DNA from: Dipteronia dyeriana
Taxonomy: Eukaryota > Streptophyta > Magnoliopsida > Sapindales > Sapindaceae
Assembly: GCA_032871835.1 (NCBI GenBank)
Contig: CM065295.1
Coordinates: 89,087,819-89,151,818 of the forward strand
Length of the DNA: 64,000 nt
Direction: 5' to 3'
Part shown: one piece after another, positions 24,013-34,295 of the stretch
Position numbering within the stretch: position 1 is the first letter of the stretch
Layout of the letters: every line of letters starts with the position of its first letter
Translations under genes and position numbers: made by a program
Notes under the pieces: generated by a model
The model's input: only the letters and a program-made list of their open reading frames with translations
Databases searched by the model: none
Told to the model about the DNA's origin: nothing

Positions 24013-24883
24013 CGAGCAATAAAATATTTTCTTACTTGAATCCCATAGTGATTAATTGTTTAAAGATAGTATTTATTTTCCCAACCAAATAGAAATTTAA
24101 CAAGAATTCTCAAAATCAATTCTTTTTAAATATATATATATATATATATATATATTAAATGAATGTAAATTACAACCAACCTCTTTAAGTATTTTTTTTT
24201 TAAGTTGTAAACAACTTTATCATCAACTAACAAATTTCCTCTCTATAGTTAGTCTAAATCGACCAAAGTTAACTAATTAACCGTGTTTGACTATTAAAAA
24301 GATCAAATTACCTCAAAAATATTGAATTTTTTTTTTGAATTTAATTAACCAAGAAAAAATGAAAAAAATAATAATAATGTTGACCAAACTGAAACTCAAA
24401 CTTTAATAATTTAAAGTGGGTATTCGTCTCGGATCCAGATCATCTCCTTACCTTAATTATCCTCATCTCCATAATCTATTGTCATGTATCTAATATAGAC
24501 AATTGATAGTTTGGATTATTTCTTTAAATTTTTATATTTTTACTCAATTTACTGAGACTTTTGATTTATTTGAGGAAAATATGAAGTGACGATGAGATCT
24601 AAATCCCTAAGTTTTAGGGCTCGAAAAATAAATAACACTATTTGAGAGTGCAAATATCACCAGTTTAGTAATATAAGTTTAAAAGACACTATTTAAAGTA
24701 AAGAGACAAGAATACCCCAATAAAATTGAAAAAGAGAAAAATTATCGTTTTGTGAGTCTGAGAAAAGCAACAGTGAGAAAGAAACCGAGAAAGAAACCGA
24801 GAAAGAAACCGAAGACAATGAAATTGACGGCGAGCAAATCGACAGCTTATTGACGGAACGGCAATACAGTATATTTCGCAGCG

Positions 24884-26761
24884 ATGACAAAGGTAAGTTC
24901 AGTTTGTTTTATTTTTCGCTTTGTTGTTCATAACTTATCATTGCATTTTAGACTTGTTATGTTGATTGAAATTGTAGATTAGGGTTGTCACTTGTTGTGG
25001 TTTTGGTTTGGGTTTAAAATGAGGTTCAATATTCTGGTATCGAGCAATTTTTGTTTTGAAATAAAAATAAATCGAGAATATTTCAAGCGAGATCGAGAAT
25101 TTTTTTTAGAAAGATTCGAGAGGTTTTTCAAAGTGATCAAGCTTTTGTTAAATGATCGAGAATATTTTTCATAGAATCGAGAGGTTTTTCAAAGGATCGA
25201 GAATTTTTGGAAACGATCGAGAATATTATGATAACGATCGAGATTGTTTTTCAAAGGATTGAGATTTTTTAAAATGATCGAATCGAGAAGGTTTTTCAAA
25301 GAATCGAGAGGTTTGTGAAAGTATCGAGAATATTTTCAAAGGATCGAGAATGTTTTCAAACGATCAAGAATGTTTTTCAAAGGGTCCAATTTTTAGAAAA
25401 TGATCGAGAAGATTTTTCAAAGAATCGAGAGGTTTTTCAAAGGCTCGAGACAAATTTCAAAGCTTCGAGAATATTTTCAAAGGGTCGAGATTTTTTAAAT
25501 TGATCGAGAACATTTTTCAAAGAATCGAAAGGTTTTTCAAAGGATCGAGAGTTTTTTGAAAGGATCGATAATATTTTCTAACGATCGAGAATGTTTTTCA
25601 AAGGGTCGAGAACCTTTTCACATTATCGTGAAGTTTTTTCAATGAATCCAGAGGTTTTACAAAGGATCGAGACTAATTTCAAAGGATCGAGCCTATTTGT
25701 AAAGGATCGAGACTAATTTCAAAGGATCGAGCCTATTTGCAAATGATCGAGAACTTGTTAAACAAATCGAGAACTTTTTTAAATGATCGTGAAGTTTTTT
25801 CAATGAATCGAGAGGTTTTACAAATGATCGAAACTATTTACAAATGATCGAGCCTATTTACAAAGGATCGATAACTTTTTAAAAAAATCGAGAACTTTAT
25901 CAAAGGATCGAGAATATTTTAAAAGTATCGAGAATTTGTTTCAAACAATCGAGAATATTTTCTAATTTTTGTGCAGTTTACTGATGTACTGTTTCTGTGA
26001 CATTGCAGATGACGAGCAGTATGAAGGAATTGCTTAAAACTGTAAAGGGAGATTGGTTCAAGGGAAAATTGACCCGACACGACCATTTTGAAGCCCTCGC
26101 CCGTATAGACGATGCACTGAATCGGGTCCCTGAAGAGTTTGCTATTCAGGATCGACGTCGGTTCATGTCCTCATGTTTCGGGCATTTCATGTCGATGCAC
26201 CGGGAGCTGAAGTTTTCGGGTGGTGTTATTCATCATCTGCTGTTGCGGGAGTTGGACCATGACTGGCCGACAGATGAGATGTGGTTCTTGTTAGGGAACC
26301 ATGTGGTGAGGTTTTCGAAGGTGGAGTTTAACCTCATCACCGGATTACGTTTTGGAGTCGTACCGGACATTAGTATGTATGTTGCAGTTGAGAATAGCAT
26401 ACATCAACGGTACTTTCCTGCACATGATGAGGTATCGTTGGATGACTTGAGGGTTGCTCTTACCCATGGAGAGTTTCAAAAGGCGTACGATGTTTTGAAG
26501 TTGTGCCTCATTTACATGTTGAACTGGATACTGATAGGGGTGGACAAGAGAGTAAAGATTCCATTTTGGCAGTTTCGGTTGGTAGAGAACCTCAATGCCT
26601 TCGATGCGTTCCCGTAGGGTGCCCATGTCTATAGGCATTCTATATTTTTATTCAAGCATGCCTTACCGCGACGTCGTAAGGAGAGACGGCAACAGTCATA
26701 GGGCAATGTTGGACATTCCGTGGAGGGGTACAACATCTACGGTCTATCACACGCCCTTTTG
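24884..26761 (+). pseudogene. DUF1985 (ULP-associated) protein gene, truncated pseudogene with a repeat-filled intron
   Basis: Exon 1 is ATGACAAAG (24884-24892), followed by donor GTAAGT. The acceptor ..CATTGCAG ends at 26008, and exon 2 continues in frame as MTSSMKELLKTVKGDWFKGK. Exon 2 carries the plant DUF1985 domain (RRRFMSSCFGHFMSMHRELK, FSGGVIHHLLLREL, GNHVVRFSKVEFNLITGL, LCLIYMLNWILIGVD). It is interrupted by an in-frame TAG at 26615 (where the sense text FDAFP-GAHVYRHS expects Trp) and a second TAG near 26698. The text resumes as VEGYNIYGLSHALL up to a donor GGTAAGAAAT at 26761. In plants this domain usually precedes a C48/Ulp1 SUMO-protease domain and is often carried by MULEs (KAONASHI type). 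The protease part is missing here. The last ~60 bp run into an opposing MULE transposase tail. Confidence 0.83.
25040..25975. repeat. 20-21 bp minisatellite, roughly 45 degenerate copies, inside the DUF1985 intron
   Basis: Consensus GATCGAGAATATTTTTCAAAG. Units start with (g/a)atcgag and end with tttcaaag/ttcaaat along about 940 bp, almost without spacers. It lies wholly within the predicted intron 24893-26008. Two short ORFs here (24992-25174, 25315-25503) are translations of the repeat and not genes. Confidence 0.92.
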
Positions 26762-26821
26762 GTAAGAAATTTTAATTCCAACATGTACATTTAATTTTTA
26801 ACACAAAATTATATGATGTAC

Positions 26822-28052
26822 CTTGCGGCAGCGAGAGCGTGAGAATATGGAAGAAGGTCCATTTGGAATTTTTTACATGTGCAGGTCTTCCGGGCTAAGT
26901 CAACGGTCCACTATTTTCCAGCCCGTTTCACCGAAAATATGTTCCGGTCAACTGGATTAACGGTCATAAAATTGCATTTTTCTACACGTTTGAGGATCAT
27001 AAGATGTGTTGCGTCGGTCAACTGATGACGCATGGATTGTGCAGCCCTATGACGATCGTGAAACCAACGTTGTAGCATATTCCTAATAAACTCTGCCAAG
27101 TCAACATAGGTAGTTGCCGTGTAAATTTAAGGCATGAGTTTATGCATTCTGCAGCATTTGTTGTCATGACCCTATACCTTCTGTTGGGGCAGTGAGCACG
27201 GGACCACTTGTGTGGACCGGCATCAATTACATATTCATATGTATTCGGGTGCAAGTTACGTAACTCTTCCATGTGCCTGTTATATTGCAACTCGGTGTAC
27301 GCTCGGGCTGCTTTATCCATTATTGCGGCAACATACTTTCTATGATATCTCTTCTTAATATTTTCATAAAAGTGCCAGCAACATATGGTATGAGTGGCAT
27401 AAGGGAACACTTTAGAAATCCCTGCTACAATGCTTGCATGTCGATCAGAAATGAAAACCAAATCATCTATATGGTCAATGACACCTTTCAAGCAATCCAA
27501 AAAACCACTTCCATGATAGGTTATTTTTCAAGTCACCGTACCTTAAAGCAATTGAATAAACTTGTTCATTCTCATCTTGTGCAGTTGCAACAAACATTGT
27601 GCCCCCGAATCTACCCTTTAAATGGGTACCATGAACGATAATAACTTGACGCATACACCTCTGGAATCCTCTGACTGAGGCACCCAACGACATGAAAAAG
27701 TATAGGAATTTACCATTTTCATCGCACTGTAAGTTAGCTATCGTTCCGGGATTTTATTGTTCCAACACGTAACCGAATGATGGCAGCAGTTGGAATCTTT
27801 CCTCATGCGTTCCATATGTGAGTGACAAAGCATAATCAAGGGCTTGATATGCCTTACTGTACATTATTTGGATGCCATGCATTGTTTTCATGTCGACGAT
27901 TATGTTATTCGGACGTGTTAGTCGACTATCCTGTTGCTGCAATCTAGGTGTAACCACTTCTCCAATTATGACTGCACTAGCTTGTCGATGGCTGCGGTGA
28001 ATCTCCTCCAACGGACAAGTGTGTTCGTTGATAAAACTTCGTACTTGAAAGT
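26822..28052 (-). pseudogene. Mutator-like (MULE/MuDR) transposase pseudogene
   Basis: Read from 28052 downwards, the frames give the N-terminal DNA-binding-type text FINEHTCPLEEIHRSHRQAS. The MULE transposase core follows: VIIVHGTHLKGRFGG at ~27630, ISDRHASI at ~27445 and ATHTICCWHFYENIKKRYH at ~27390, then AAECINSCLKFTR. The SWIM zinc finger CTCKKFQMDLLPYSHALAAAR is at ~26830-26890. The first catalytic position is His where MULEs have Asp (DGTHL). The SWIM motif has Tyr-Ser-His where Cys-x-His is expected. A stop near 27751 and frameshifts near 27480 and 27100 break it. The 5' end is cut off at 28053 by an LTR insertion. It lies tail-to-tail with the DUF1985 pseudogene, so both may be remains of one MULE. 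Confidence 0.88.
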
Positions 28053-28914
28053 GATTAACACAGAAAGGTGTATGTTTACTAAGGGATAATATCATCATTT
28101 TACACTTCCAATATGGTTAATTCCCCAATTTAGACATAATTTCGTTCGTTCGCTTAAATAAATGTGTTGTGTAGTAATCAGTGTATTTTTCTTTGTATTT
28201 CAGAGGTAATTCAATCAATTCAGAATCATAGAGAAGTCAGATGGTAAAACAAACATCGTTTTCAAGTTTAGAACGTTAAAAAACCTTAAGAAGACCACGA
28301 AGGACATTTTCGTAATTTTGACTATTCACTGTTTACAATTGACTTTCACTGTGCACTCACTGATGCGTTACTGTTCACTCACGAATGTGTTACTGTTCAC
28401 TCATGGATGGGTTACTGCTCACTGTCACTGTCACTGTTCACTGTTCACTGATGACGTGGCGAAATCTAGACGCTCCATTCTAAATTCATCCGATGGTCAA
28501 TTTTCATCTTTAATTTGTATAAATAGAGGGCCTCTCCCCATAATTTTGATGTTCTGAATCCAAATATGATGTTAGATCTGTGAAATTCTCTCTCTTTTAT
28601 TCTCAAATTCTCAGTTTAAAAAAAATAGCTATTTTCTAGTTAAATTATGTCTGGTTAATTTTATATAACTGGGGCCAAAGGTGATACTGTCGGTATGAAA
28701 AATATGATCAAATTTTGACAAGTTTATTATTTTTTTGCTTTCTCCCCTCTGATCTTTGTGGAGTTTTTGACTCATTGTAGATAGACAGATATTGTCTAGC
28801 ACAGTGAGTACTTTTACCCATATCTATCAGAGAGTGGTTTATCCCCTCTAATCCTTGTGGAGTTTTTGACTCACTGTAGACAAACAGATATTGTCTGGCA
28901 CAGTGAGTACTTTT
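28053..28914 (+). repeat. LTR-S copy 1, truncated at its 3' side
   Basis: Begins TGATTAACACAGAAAGGTG inside the MULE transposase. It matches 35968-36830 and the reverse of 44975-45845. Contains a TATA box (TATAAATAGAGGG at ~28518), CACTG-rich short repeats (28320-28460) and two hairpin blocks (28770-28809, 28869-28909). Homology stops at ~28914; the last ~285 bp present in copy 2 are missing. No internal retrotransposon region follows. Confidence 0.85.
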
Positions 28915-29842
28915 CAAAGAATAAAAAAGACATTAGGAAAACTCGCCCAAAACACTATAATATATATATATATCGATATTAAACACCAATATACATAGTG
29001 ATTAGGGTTTTTTTTTTATTTGGGTTCTTTTTTATTTTTAAAGCTATTTAAAATAAGCAATATATTAAAATAAAGATTTTTATACCATATGTAATTTTGA
29101 TGAAATTGAAAATATGTTATATATGGGGATAGTATCGGAAGAAAATACGTTATATTGCATTTAATGCAATTCAGTAATTTACTATTAAGTTAAAAGTCGG
29201 GATTTTTTACTTATTTTAAGTTGTTTTTTAGGATTTTTAAGTTGTTTGACCATTTAAAAAAACAAACAAAACAACTTAATAATTATGATTCAGACCCATT
29301 AAGTTTTAAGTGGAAAAAACAAACAACCCCTAAGTGTCACCATTTTATCTTAAAGAAATTAAATTAATTTTTTTAAAATATTAATGAAAATCTAACAATT
29401 TTTATAAGGAAAATAATGAAATGGAGAAAATAAAAAAAAAAATCAATTAATAAAATCTGATTTTGTATAAGAAAATGAAAAAAAAAAACCAATTCAAAAA
29501 AGGAATCTAATAGATTTAATAAGCATTCGGAAATCTAACAGATTTCTTTTTTATATTATAATAATTATGGGTTTTATGGGAAAAGCTCACTAGTTGTTTT
29601 TTTTTTGTCCTTTGACACGACGAGGGACATAAAAAGAAAATAATCGAAAGGAAGAGCAAGACAGTCTGTAAAGCACTTTCCGACAAGCAATAAGTAGCTA
29701 TTTTCCTAAGCACAATTGAAATTTGGTAAGCAAAGCAAACTATGCTTTCAAAACCGTCTATTAATTCACGAAGACTCAAAAGTGAACTCTATACGTTGAA
29801 TTACAAGTGAAATTCACATAGTTATGACTCATGAGTAAGCAA
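28915..29842. other. AT-rich intergenic DNA
   Basis: No gene. Around 29215-29340, phrases such as 'aagttgttttttaggattttt' and 'taagttttaagtggaaaaaacaaacaacccctaag' resemble the end of a hAT-type MITE, but a mate could not be fixed. The minus-strand ORF at 29516-29779 has no recognisable domain. Confidence 0.4.
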
Positions 29843-29851
29843 TAAAAATAT

Positions 29852-30000
29852 GGGATATTATCATTTTTATTCCTATGTTTTGATCGACAATGATGTTTTT
29901 AAATGTCTTTCCATTTTTCACTGGCGTGGTTCCTATATTTTCAAAAACCAGTCAATTTGGTCCATGTGTGAGTCGGACGTTGGTCATAGTTAACGAAACA
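29852..30000 (+). repeat. Left TIR of the MULE
   Basis: Pairs with 32165-32314 in inverted orientation, with about 80% identity by eye over the outer ~110 bp, weakening inwards. Confidence 0.88.
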
Positions 30001-30072
30001 ATGGTTATTTTCGTCTTTAAATAAAGAACCTGCCACGTGTCAACAAAAAAAAAAATATAAATTAAATATTTG

Positions 30073-30860
30073 TGTTGACGGTGATTTTTGGATGGATCAC
30101 ACGTCGAACAAGATGTATATGAAATCACACAATTGTCAATTACGAATAATAACACGAAAGTTTTACGTGGTAAAACCCCAAGAATGGAGAAACGTCCACG
30201 GTTGCCAGAAATCGGCGAGGAAAGAACTTCACTATGAATAATTGATTACAAACACTCGATCTATCGTGCCCTCTAGAATCTTAATTAACGTTCAACCCTT
30301 TCATGGGTGTTATTAGGGTCTATTTATACATGCATAGAACCCTAATTCGTGTTATAGAAGTAAAAAAAGTTGACGTATTGGAGCCATTTTACTCTTCTCT
30401 CCTGTTTTGCACTCTTCACGCGTTAGACCTAATTTGGACTCTGATATCTATAAGGAAATTTGTTCCCTTATCAAAGTATGCTTCGAGACAACTTGTTAGA
30501 GTAAGACTCGATCTCTATGTACTTGAGTCGTGATTGTATTGAATCTGATAATGTCCACGTGTCGCTTCAACCGATCATCTACCAAACCCGACCATGCCAT
30601 ATTTTCCTCGACCGGAGGGTTTGACCCGACCATCTCGATAATCCCGACTGGGTCATCTTTATCTGATCAATCTAATCACTTCCGTTGAGTTATCTCTTAC
30701 CCGATCGTTAGGTAACCCCGACCGAGTGTTATGAAACCATCTTTGGTCAACTTAGGTTGGTTCAGTAAAGTTGACTTTCAGTGACGTAACATCTTTGACT
30801 CCCGCATCTTTGGATAGTTATGTTGACTTATCATTCTTTAGATTTCACCAATAAAAATTT
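30073..30860 (-). repeat. Possible reversed copia-type LTR block inside the MULE
   Basis: Read on the minus strand, it contains a TATA-like 'tgtataaatagaccc' (~30325) and 'ccacggt...tggggttttaccacgtaaaac' (~30160-30200), the arrangement seen in R regions of plant copia LTRs. The interior is rich in 'cccgacc' phrases (30590-30740). Ends and target duplication are not resolved. Confidence 0.4.
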
Positions 30861-31406
30861 GTATACTACATAATAAAATTAACATGAAAACAAATTAAAA
30901 TTTTATATAATAAGGAAATAAAAATAACATTAAAAAATTAATATATTTTATATAACAAAAATATTATTTTTAAATAGGTAGATGGATCTCCACCGTCCAT
31001 GTCTGATAGGACGGTGGTGATCCAATTACAGCAAATTAAAAATAAAAACGAAAAAAATAAATTAAAAGAACATTCAATCATCATCAGTTTTCCAGACTCC
31101 GAAGCACCAAGAACACCCACCAAATTTCAAAATAAATAAAAAATCTAGGTTTTCTAGATCCAGATCGTGGACTCGTTGGTTTTACGATAAAAAAAAATAT
31201 TGTCCAAACCCATCAACAACTCAACCTATCTCAAAACAAGTAATTCTTCTCAACCACATCCCATACCTATACCCATCACCTTCACAAATCGGTTCTTCTT
31301 CTTCTTTTTCCTTCAACGACCCAACCTATCACCTTCTTTCTCCATACCCCAACACCAACACCAGATAATTATTTTTCTTCTTCAAGCTTCCTTCTTTCTC
31401 TCTCAA

Positions 31407-31652
31407 ATGGGCAACTCTGAAGAAGACCCAAACAAACCTATGTCTTTATATGACTCATCTTTACCGTCACAACCTCTCCTCCCGACCAAACCCCCTCCAA
31501 TCGAAGAACCCACCAACCTCTCAACCCGACCATGGAGATCTCCACCTTCCGCCAAACGAACGGTCTCCATCGGGAGACTAGTCTCTATCCATCTGGATCT
31601 CCATCGATTGGATCTCTACCAGTTTTTTCCTTTTTTTTATTTTTGTTGTTGA
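31407..31652 (+). pseudogene. Putative captured gene 5' end: ORF starting MGNSEEDPNK
   Basis: A C/T-rich leader (~31250-31405) resembling a plant 5' UTR precedes ATG 31407. The 81-residue frame starts MGNSEEDPNKPMSLYDSS and has Pro-rich text SQPLLPTKPPPIEEP, like the disordered N-terminus of a plant membrane or adaptor protein. It then loses protein-like character (FFPFFYFCC) and stops. I do not recognise the parent gene. Its position between MULE TIRs suggests transduplication of a host first exon. Codon-level evidence of selection cannot be judged here. Confidence 0.45.
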
Positions 31653-32164
31653 ATGGATAATTTTTTAATTGTTGGTGATGAATAAAAAATTATTTTTTGT
31701 TTGGGTGATTTATGGACATGGTGATTTTGTTTGAGTAATGGATTCACAGATTTCAATCTTAGAGAACAACTTCTTTTTCATTTTTTATAAAAATTATGAA
31801 CTCTGGTGGAAATCAATGGATCCACCAGATCCTTAAGCTTTTTTTTTGTTGGCTAGGGATGGTGGTTGCCAGCTTGAGATGGTGATTGGTTGGGATGGTG
31901 ATTAGGGTTTGGGGGTGGTGGTCTTAAGAGAAGATTCAGGGAATTTTTTTTTATCCAAAGTTTTAATTTTTTTTTTTTGGTTAAGTTATTGCTGGGTTTG
32001 AATTTGGATTTGATGATCTGGGTTTGTGTTCATGATCTGGGTTTGGATTTCCACCTAATTTTTTGTTTCTATTTTTTTTCTCTTTTTTCATTTTTTGTTT
32101 TTCTTTTCTTTTATTTTATTTTTAAAATAAAATAAATGGTCAAGGTTTAAATAGTCATTAACCT

Positions 32165-32314
32165 TTTTCTGTTAGGGTTGACTGTTAAAAAACTAGTCAA
32201 ATGGACCAAATTGATGTGTTTTTAAAAACATAGAGACTACTCCATAGAAAAATAGAAAGACAGTTAAAAACATTATTGTCGGTCAAAACATAAGGATCAT
32301 AATGATAATATCCC
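32165..32314 (-). repeat. Right TIR of the MULE
   Basis: Inverted partner of 29852-30000. Ends GATAATATCCC at 32314, followed by TAAAAATAT. Confidence 0.88.
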
Positions 32315-32323
32315 TAAAAATAT

Positions 32324-33845
32324 TTTTGAATAGCACTAAATAATTAGTATCACAAAGTATAGCAAGACCTACAAAATCAAAAACATAATGAGTTGTATTT
32401 ACTTGTGACTAAGTCAACCCAATTAGTAAGGATAATAATTTTATCAAATATACTTGGCAAGAAAAGAAGAAACATAATTAAAGCCTAAAACCAATCCCCT
32501 AGCTTTTCTTACAAAAATTAACCATAAAACCAATCCTTAATAATCATATTGTAAAATTTTATTTCAATCCACATCCAATAAAATTAACAAAATATCTTTC
32601 AACTCACTTAAACCTCCTCCCTCTCTTTTTTGGATATTCATTTTTATTTGTTTGGATTTTAGCAAAATGCCCTTTTTAGGGAGAGAGTTGCAAATGTGCC
32701 CCCAAATGAAAAAAAAAAAATCCCAAAAATACACAGAAAGGACATTATTGTTGTTACTAACAAAAACCTCCAATTTTCCTTCGCATGCCCTAACCATCCC
32801 AAATCATACACAACTTGAGGCATCCTGAGAGTCGTCGTCGATGCTCTTTAACGAGACGTTGTTACTATTCCTTCGCTTACAACTGTGGTTGACGCCATTC
32901 CTTTCTTGTTGACTTGACTTCCATGGCACAAAGTTTCGTCATCTAGACCGCCTGAAAACCATATATCACACATATTGTCAGCCTCACTTCATCATCGTCG
33001 TTCGTCTTCTGTTGACAGCTTCGTTGTTCCATCTTTTATCGTCTGCCTTTAGTCAAGCCTACCCACATGCTTCAGGAAAGGCCAACCCAAAGCATAATGC
33101 TTCGGGTTAGGCCTACCCGACCCAAAGCACATATGCTTCAGGTTAGGCCTACCCGAAGCACATATGCTTCAGGTTGGGCCTACTCAAAGAATTATGGTGA
33201 AATTGTAGAAGGAGAAGGTTAAGGATTATGTAAATTGAGCGATTATTGTTGTCATGTCGATTACATGGTCTCTTTGCCTTCAATAAGGTTATGTTAATTA
33301 TCTTTCTACGACTCTTTTATATCAACTTAGAATTGAGAAGCTTCAATAAAAAGATTTGGATTCTCTATGTTTTAAATTGTTAGGTGTAATAAGGCTTATT
33401 TTGAATATTTGGTTTAAGACTTGTATTTGTTGTGGTTGTGGTGGTTTGTGTGAAATGGAATGTCAGGAGAATGAGATATGTTGTGGATACTGTAAGTGTT
33501 CTCTTTACGGATACCGATAAACTCATGATTTTTTTTTAATTGTAAACGAAATTTTGAAGAAAAAGAAACTCCATCAGCAGAAATGTAAAATGTAACATGC
33601 TATAACATTCTGCATCTATGATTTTAAAAACTTTAAAATGTTATTACATTTTTTTTGGGTATAAAAATGACTTGATAAACTTTAAAGTGTTTTTAGATTC
33701 TTATTTGAATTAGTTTTTTATTTTTTTAATAAATTTAAAAGACGATTATATTCTTCAATTGTTTAGTTTGATTGTTATAAATTAAAATGGAGGACTAAAA
33801 TAATATATTTTCAATGGATTTGGATCCTCCGTTGATATAATTTTT
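32324..33845. other. Intergenic DNA, no gene recognised
   Basis: AT-rich with A- and T-runs. The minus-strand ORF 32564-32797 lacks any domain. The stretch 32820-33060 is less AT-rich ('gagtcgtcgtcgatgctc') but not open. A palindromic tandem repeat occupies 33056-33187. Confidence 0.5.
33056..33187. repeat. ~31-bp tandem repeat containing a palindrome
   Basis: Four degenerate units of 'ggcctacccgaagcacatatgcttcaggtta'. The core GAAGCACATATGCTTC is self-complementary apart from one central pair, so each unit could form a hairpin. Confidence 0.8.
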
Positions 33846-34217
33846 TGTCAAGAATGATGAATGAATCAATGAAGGCAGTTTGGAAGGGATTGAATGAGAT
33901 TGTAGAAGTTTTGGGGGATTTTTGATTAGGGATTCAAGGTGAACCGTAGAAAGAATTTAGAGATTTTCGAGTTGAAGATTTGGGGTTTTCTCAGACAACA
34001 AGCAAACAAATAGAGTCAGCAAGGCAAAAACGATGTGTTTTTGTAGCCTACTTTGGGCTTGTTTGGATTGAAGCCACACTGGACGAATCAGGCCACTAAT
34101 GCGTTTGGGGTACCATTGCACCATTGCACCAATGCAATTATCAATTATTAATTTCCAATTTTTGTTATTGTAAGCTGTGAGCCAACCTTAGGGGAATTAT
34201 TCCCAGGCCATTTGTCT
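33846..34217 (+). repeat. LTR-G, truncated copy without the PIF insertion (empty-site copy)
   Basis: Starts TGTCAAGAATGATGAATGAA and matches 50025-50097 joined to 52360-52650. Between 'gggggatttttgattag' and 'ggattcaaggtgaacc' it has no insertion, so it preserves the ancestral site of the PIF element at 50101-52356. Homology ends at 34217, where a gypsy RT fragment begins. Confidence 0.85.
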
Positions 34218-34290
34218 CACATCTCCCTAACTATCTTCTCATTCTCATATTCTTGAACATAGGGGTGCCTGTACGATCTTACATTAATAG
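34218..34290 (-). pseudogene. Gypsy reverse transcriptase fragment, left part of the split remnant
   Basis: The minus strand reads KPINVRSYRHPYVQEYENEK then IVREM, the RT segment just after the HDHxIPL motif of Ty3/gypsy elements. It continues the minus-strand frame at 42094-42260, from which it is separated by the inserted gypsy element. About 24 residues remain. Confidence 0.8.
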
Positions 34291-34295
34291 GCTTG

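Larger units (their letters stand above)
21641..24883. other. Intergenic AT-rich DNA
   Basis: No gene recognised. The 98-residue ORF at 21931-22227 and the 93-residue Phe/Ser-rich ORF at 23269-23550 arise from simple sequence. The region holds a ~100-bp tandem duplication, a MITE-like block, a short (TA)n at ~24130-24155 and a 12-bp 'cgagaaagaaac' triplication at 24776-24812 just upstream of the DUF1985 gene. Confidence 0.5.
29852..32314. mobile_element. Mutator-like element with long TIRs and 9-bp TSD (Pack-MULE candidate)
   Basis: Left end GGGATATTATCATTTTTATT and right end, reverse-complemented, GGGATATTATCATTATGATC start matching inverted repeats of about 130-150 bp. These share 'tatgttttga.cgacaatgatgttttt' and 'tcaatttggtccat'. 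The element is flanked by a perfect 9-bp duplication TAAAAATAT at 29843-29851 and 32315-32323, the hallmark of Mutator transposition. No transposase is present, so it is non-autonomous. The interior has an LTR-like block (~30070-30860) and a segment with a C/T-rich leader and an ORF starting MGNSEEDPNK that looks like the start of a host gene. Confidence 0.9.

Noticed and set aside
24992..25503. Two plus-strand ORFs with RDREF/RFFK-like repeats
   Set aside because: They are in-frame readings of the 20-21 bp intronic minisatellite.
25040..25975. CRISPR-like regular repeat pattern
   Set aside because: Units are contiguous, degenerate and without unique spacers, and the genome is a plant; it is a minisatellite.
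28708..28917. Minus-strand ORF with two similar 35-residue repeats
   Set aside because: It reads the duplicated hairpin block of LTR-S and not a protein gene.
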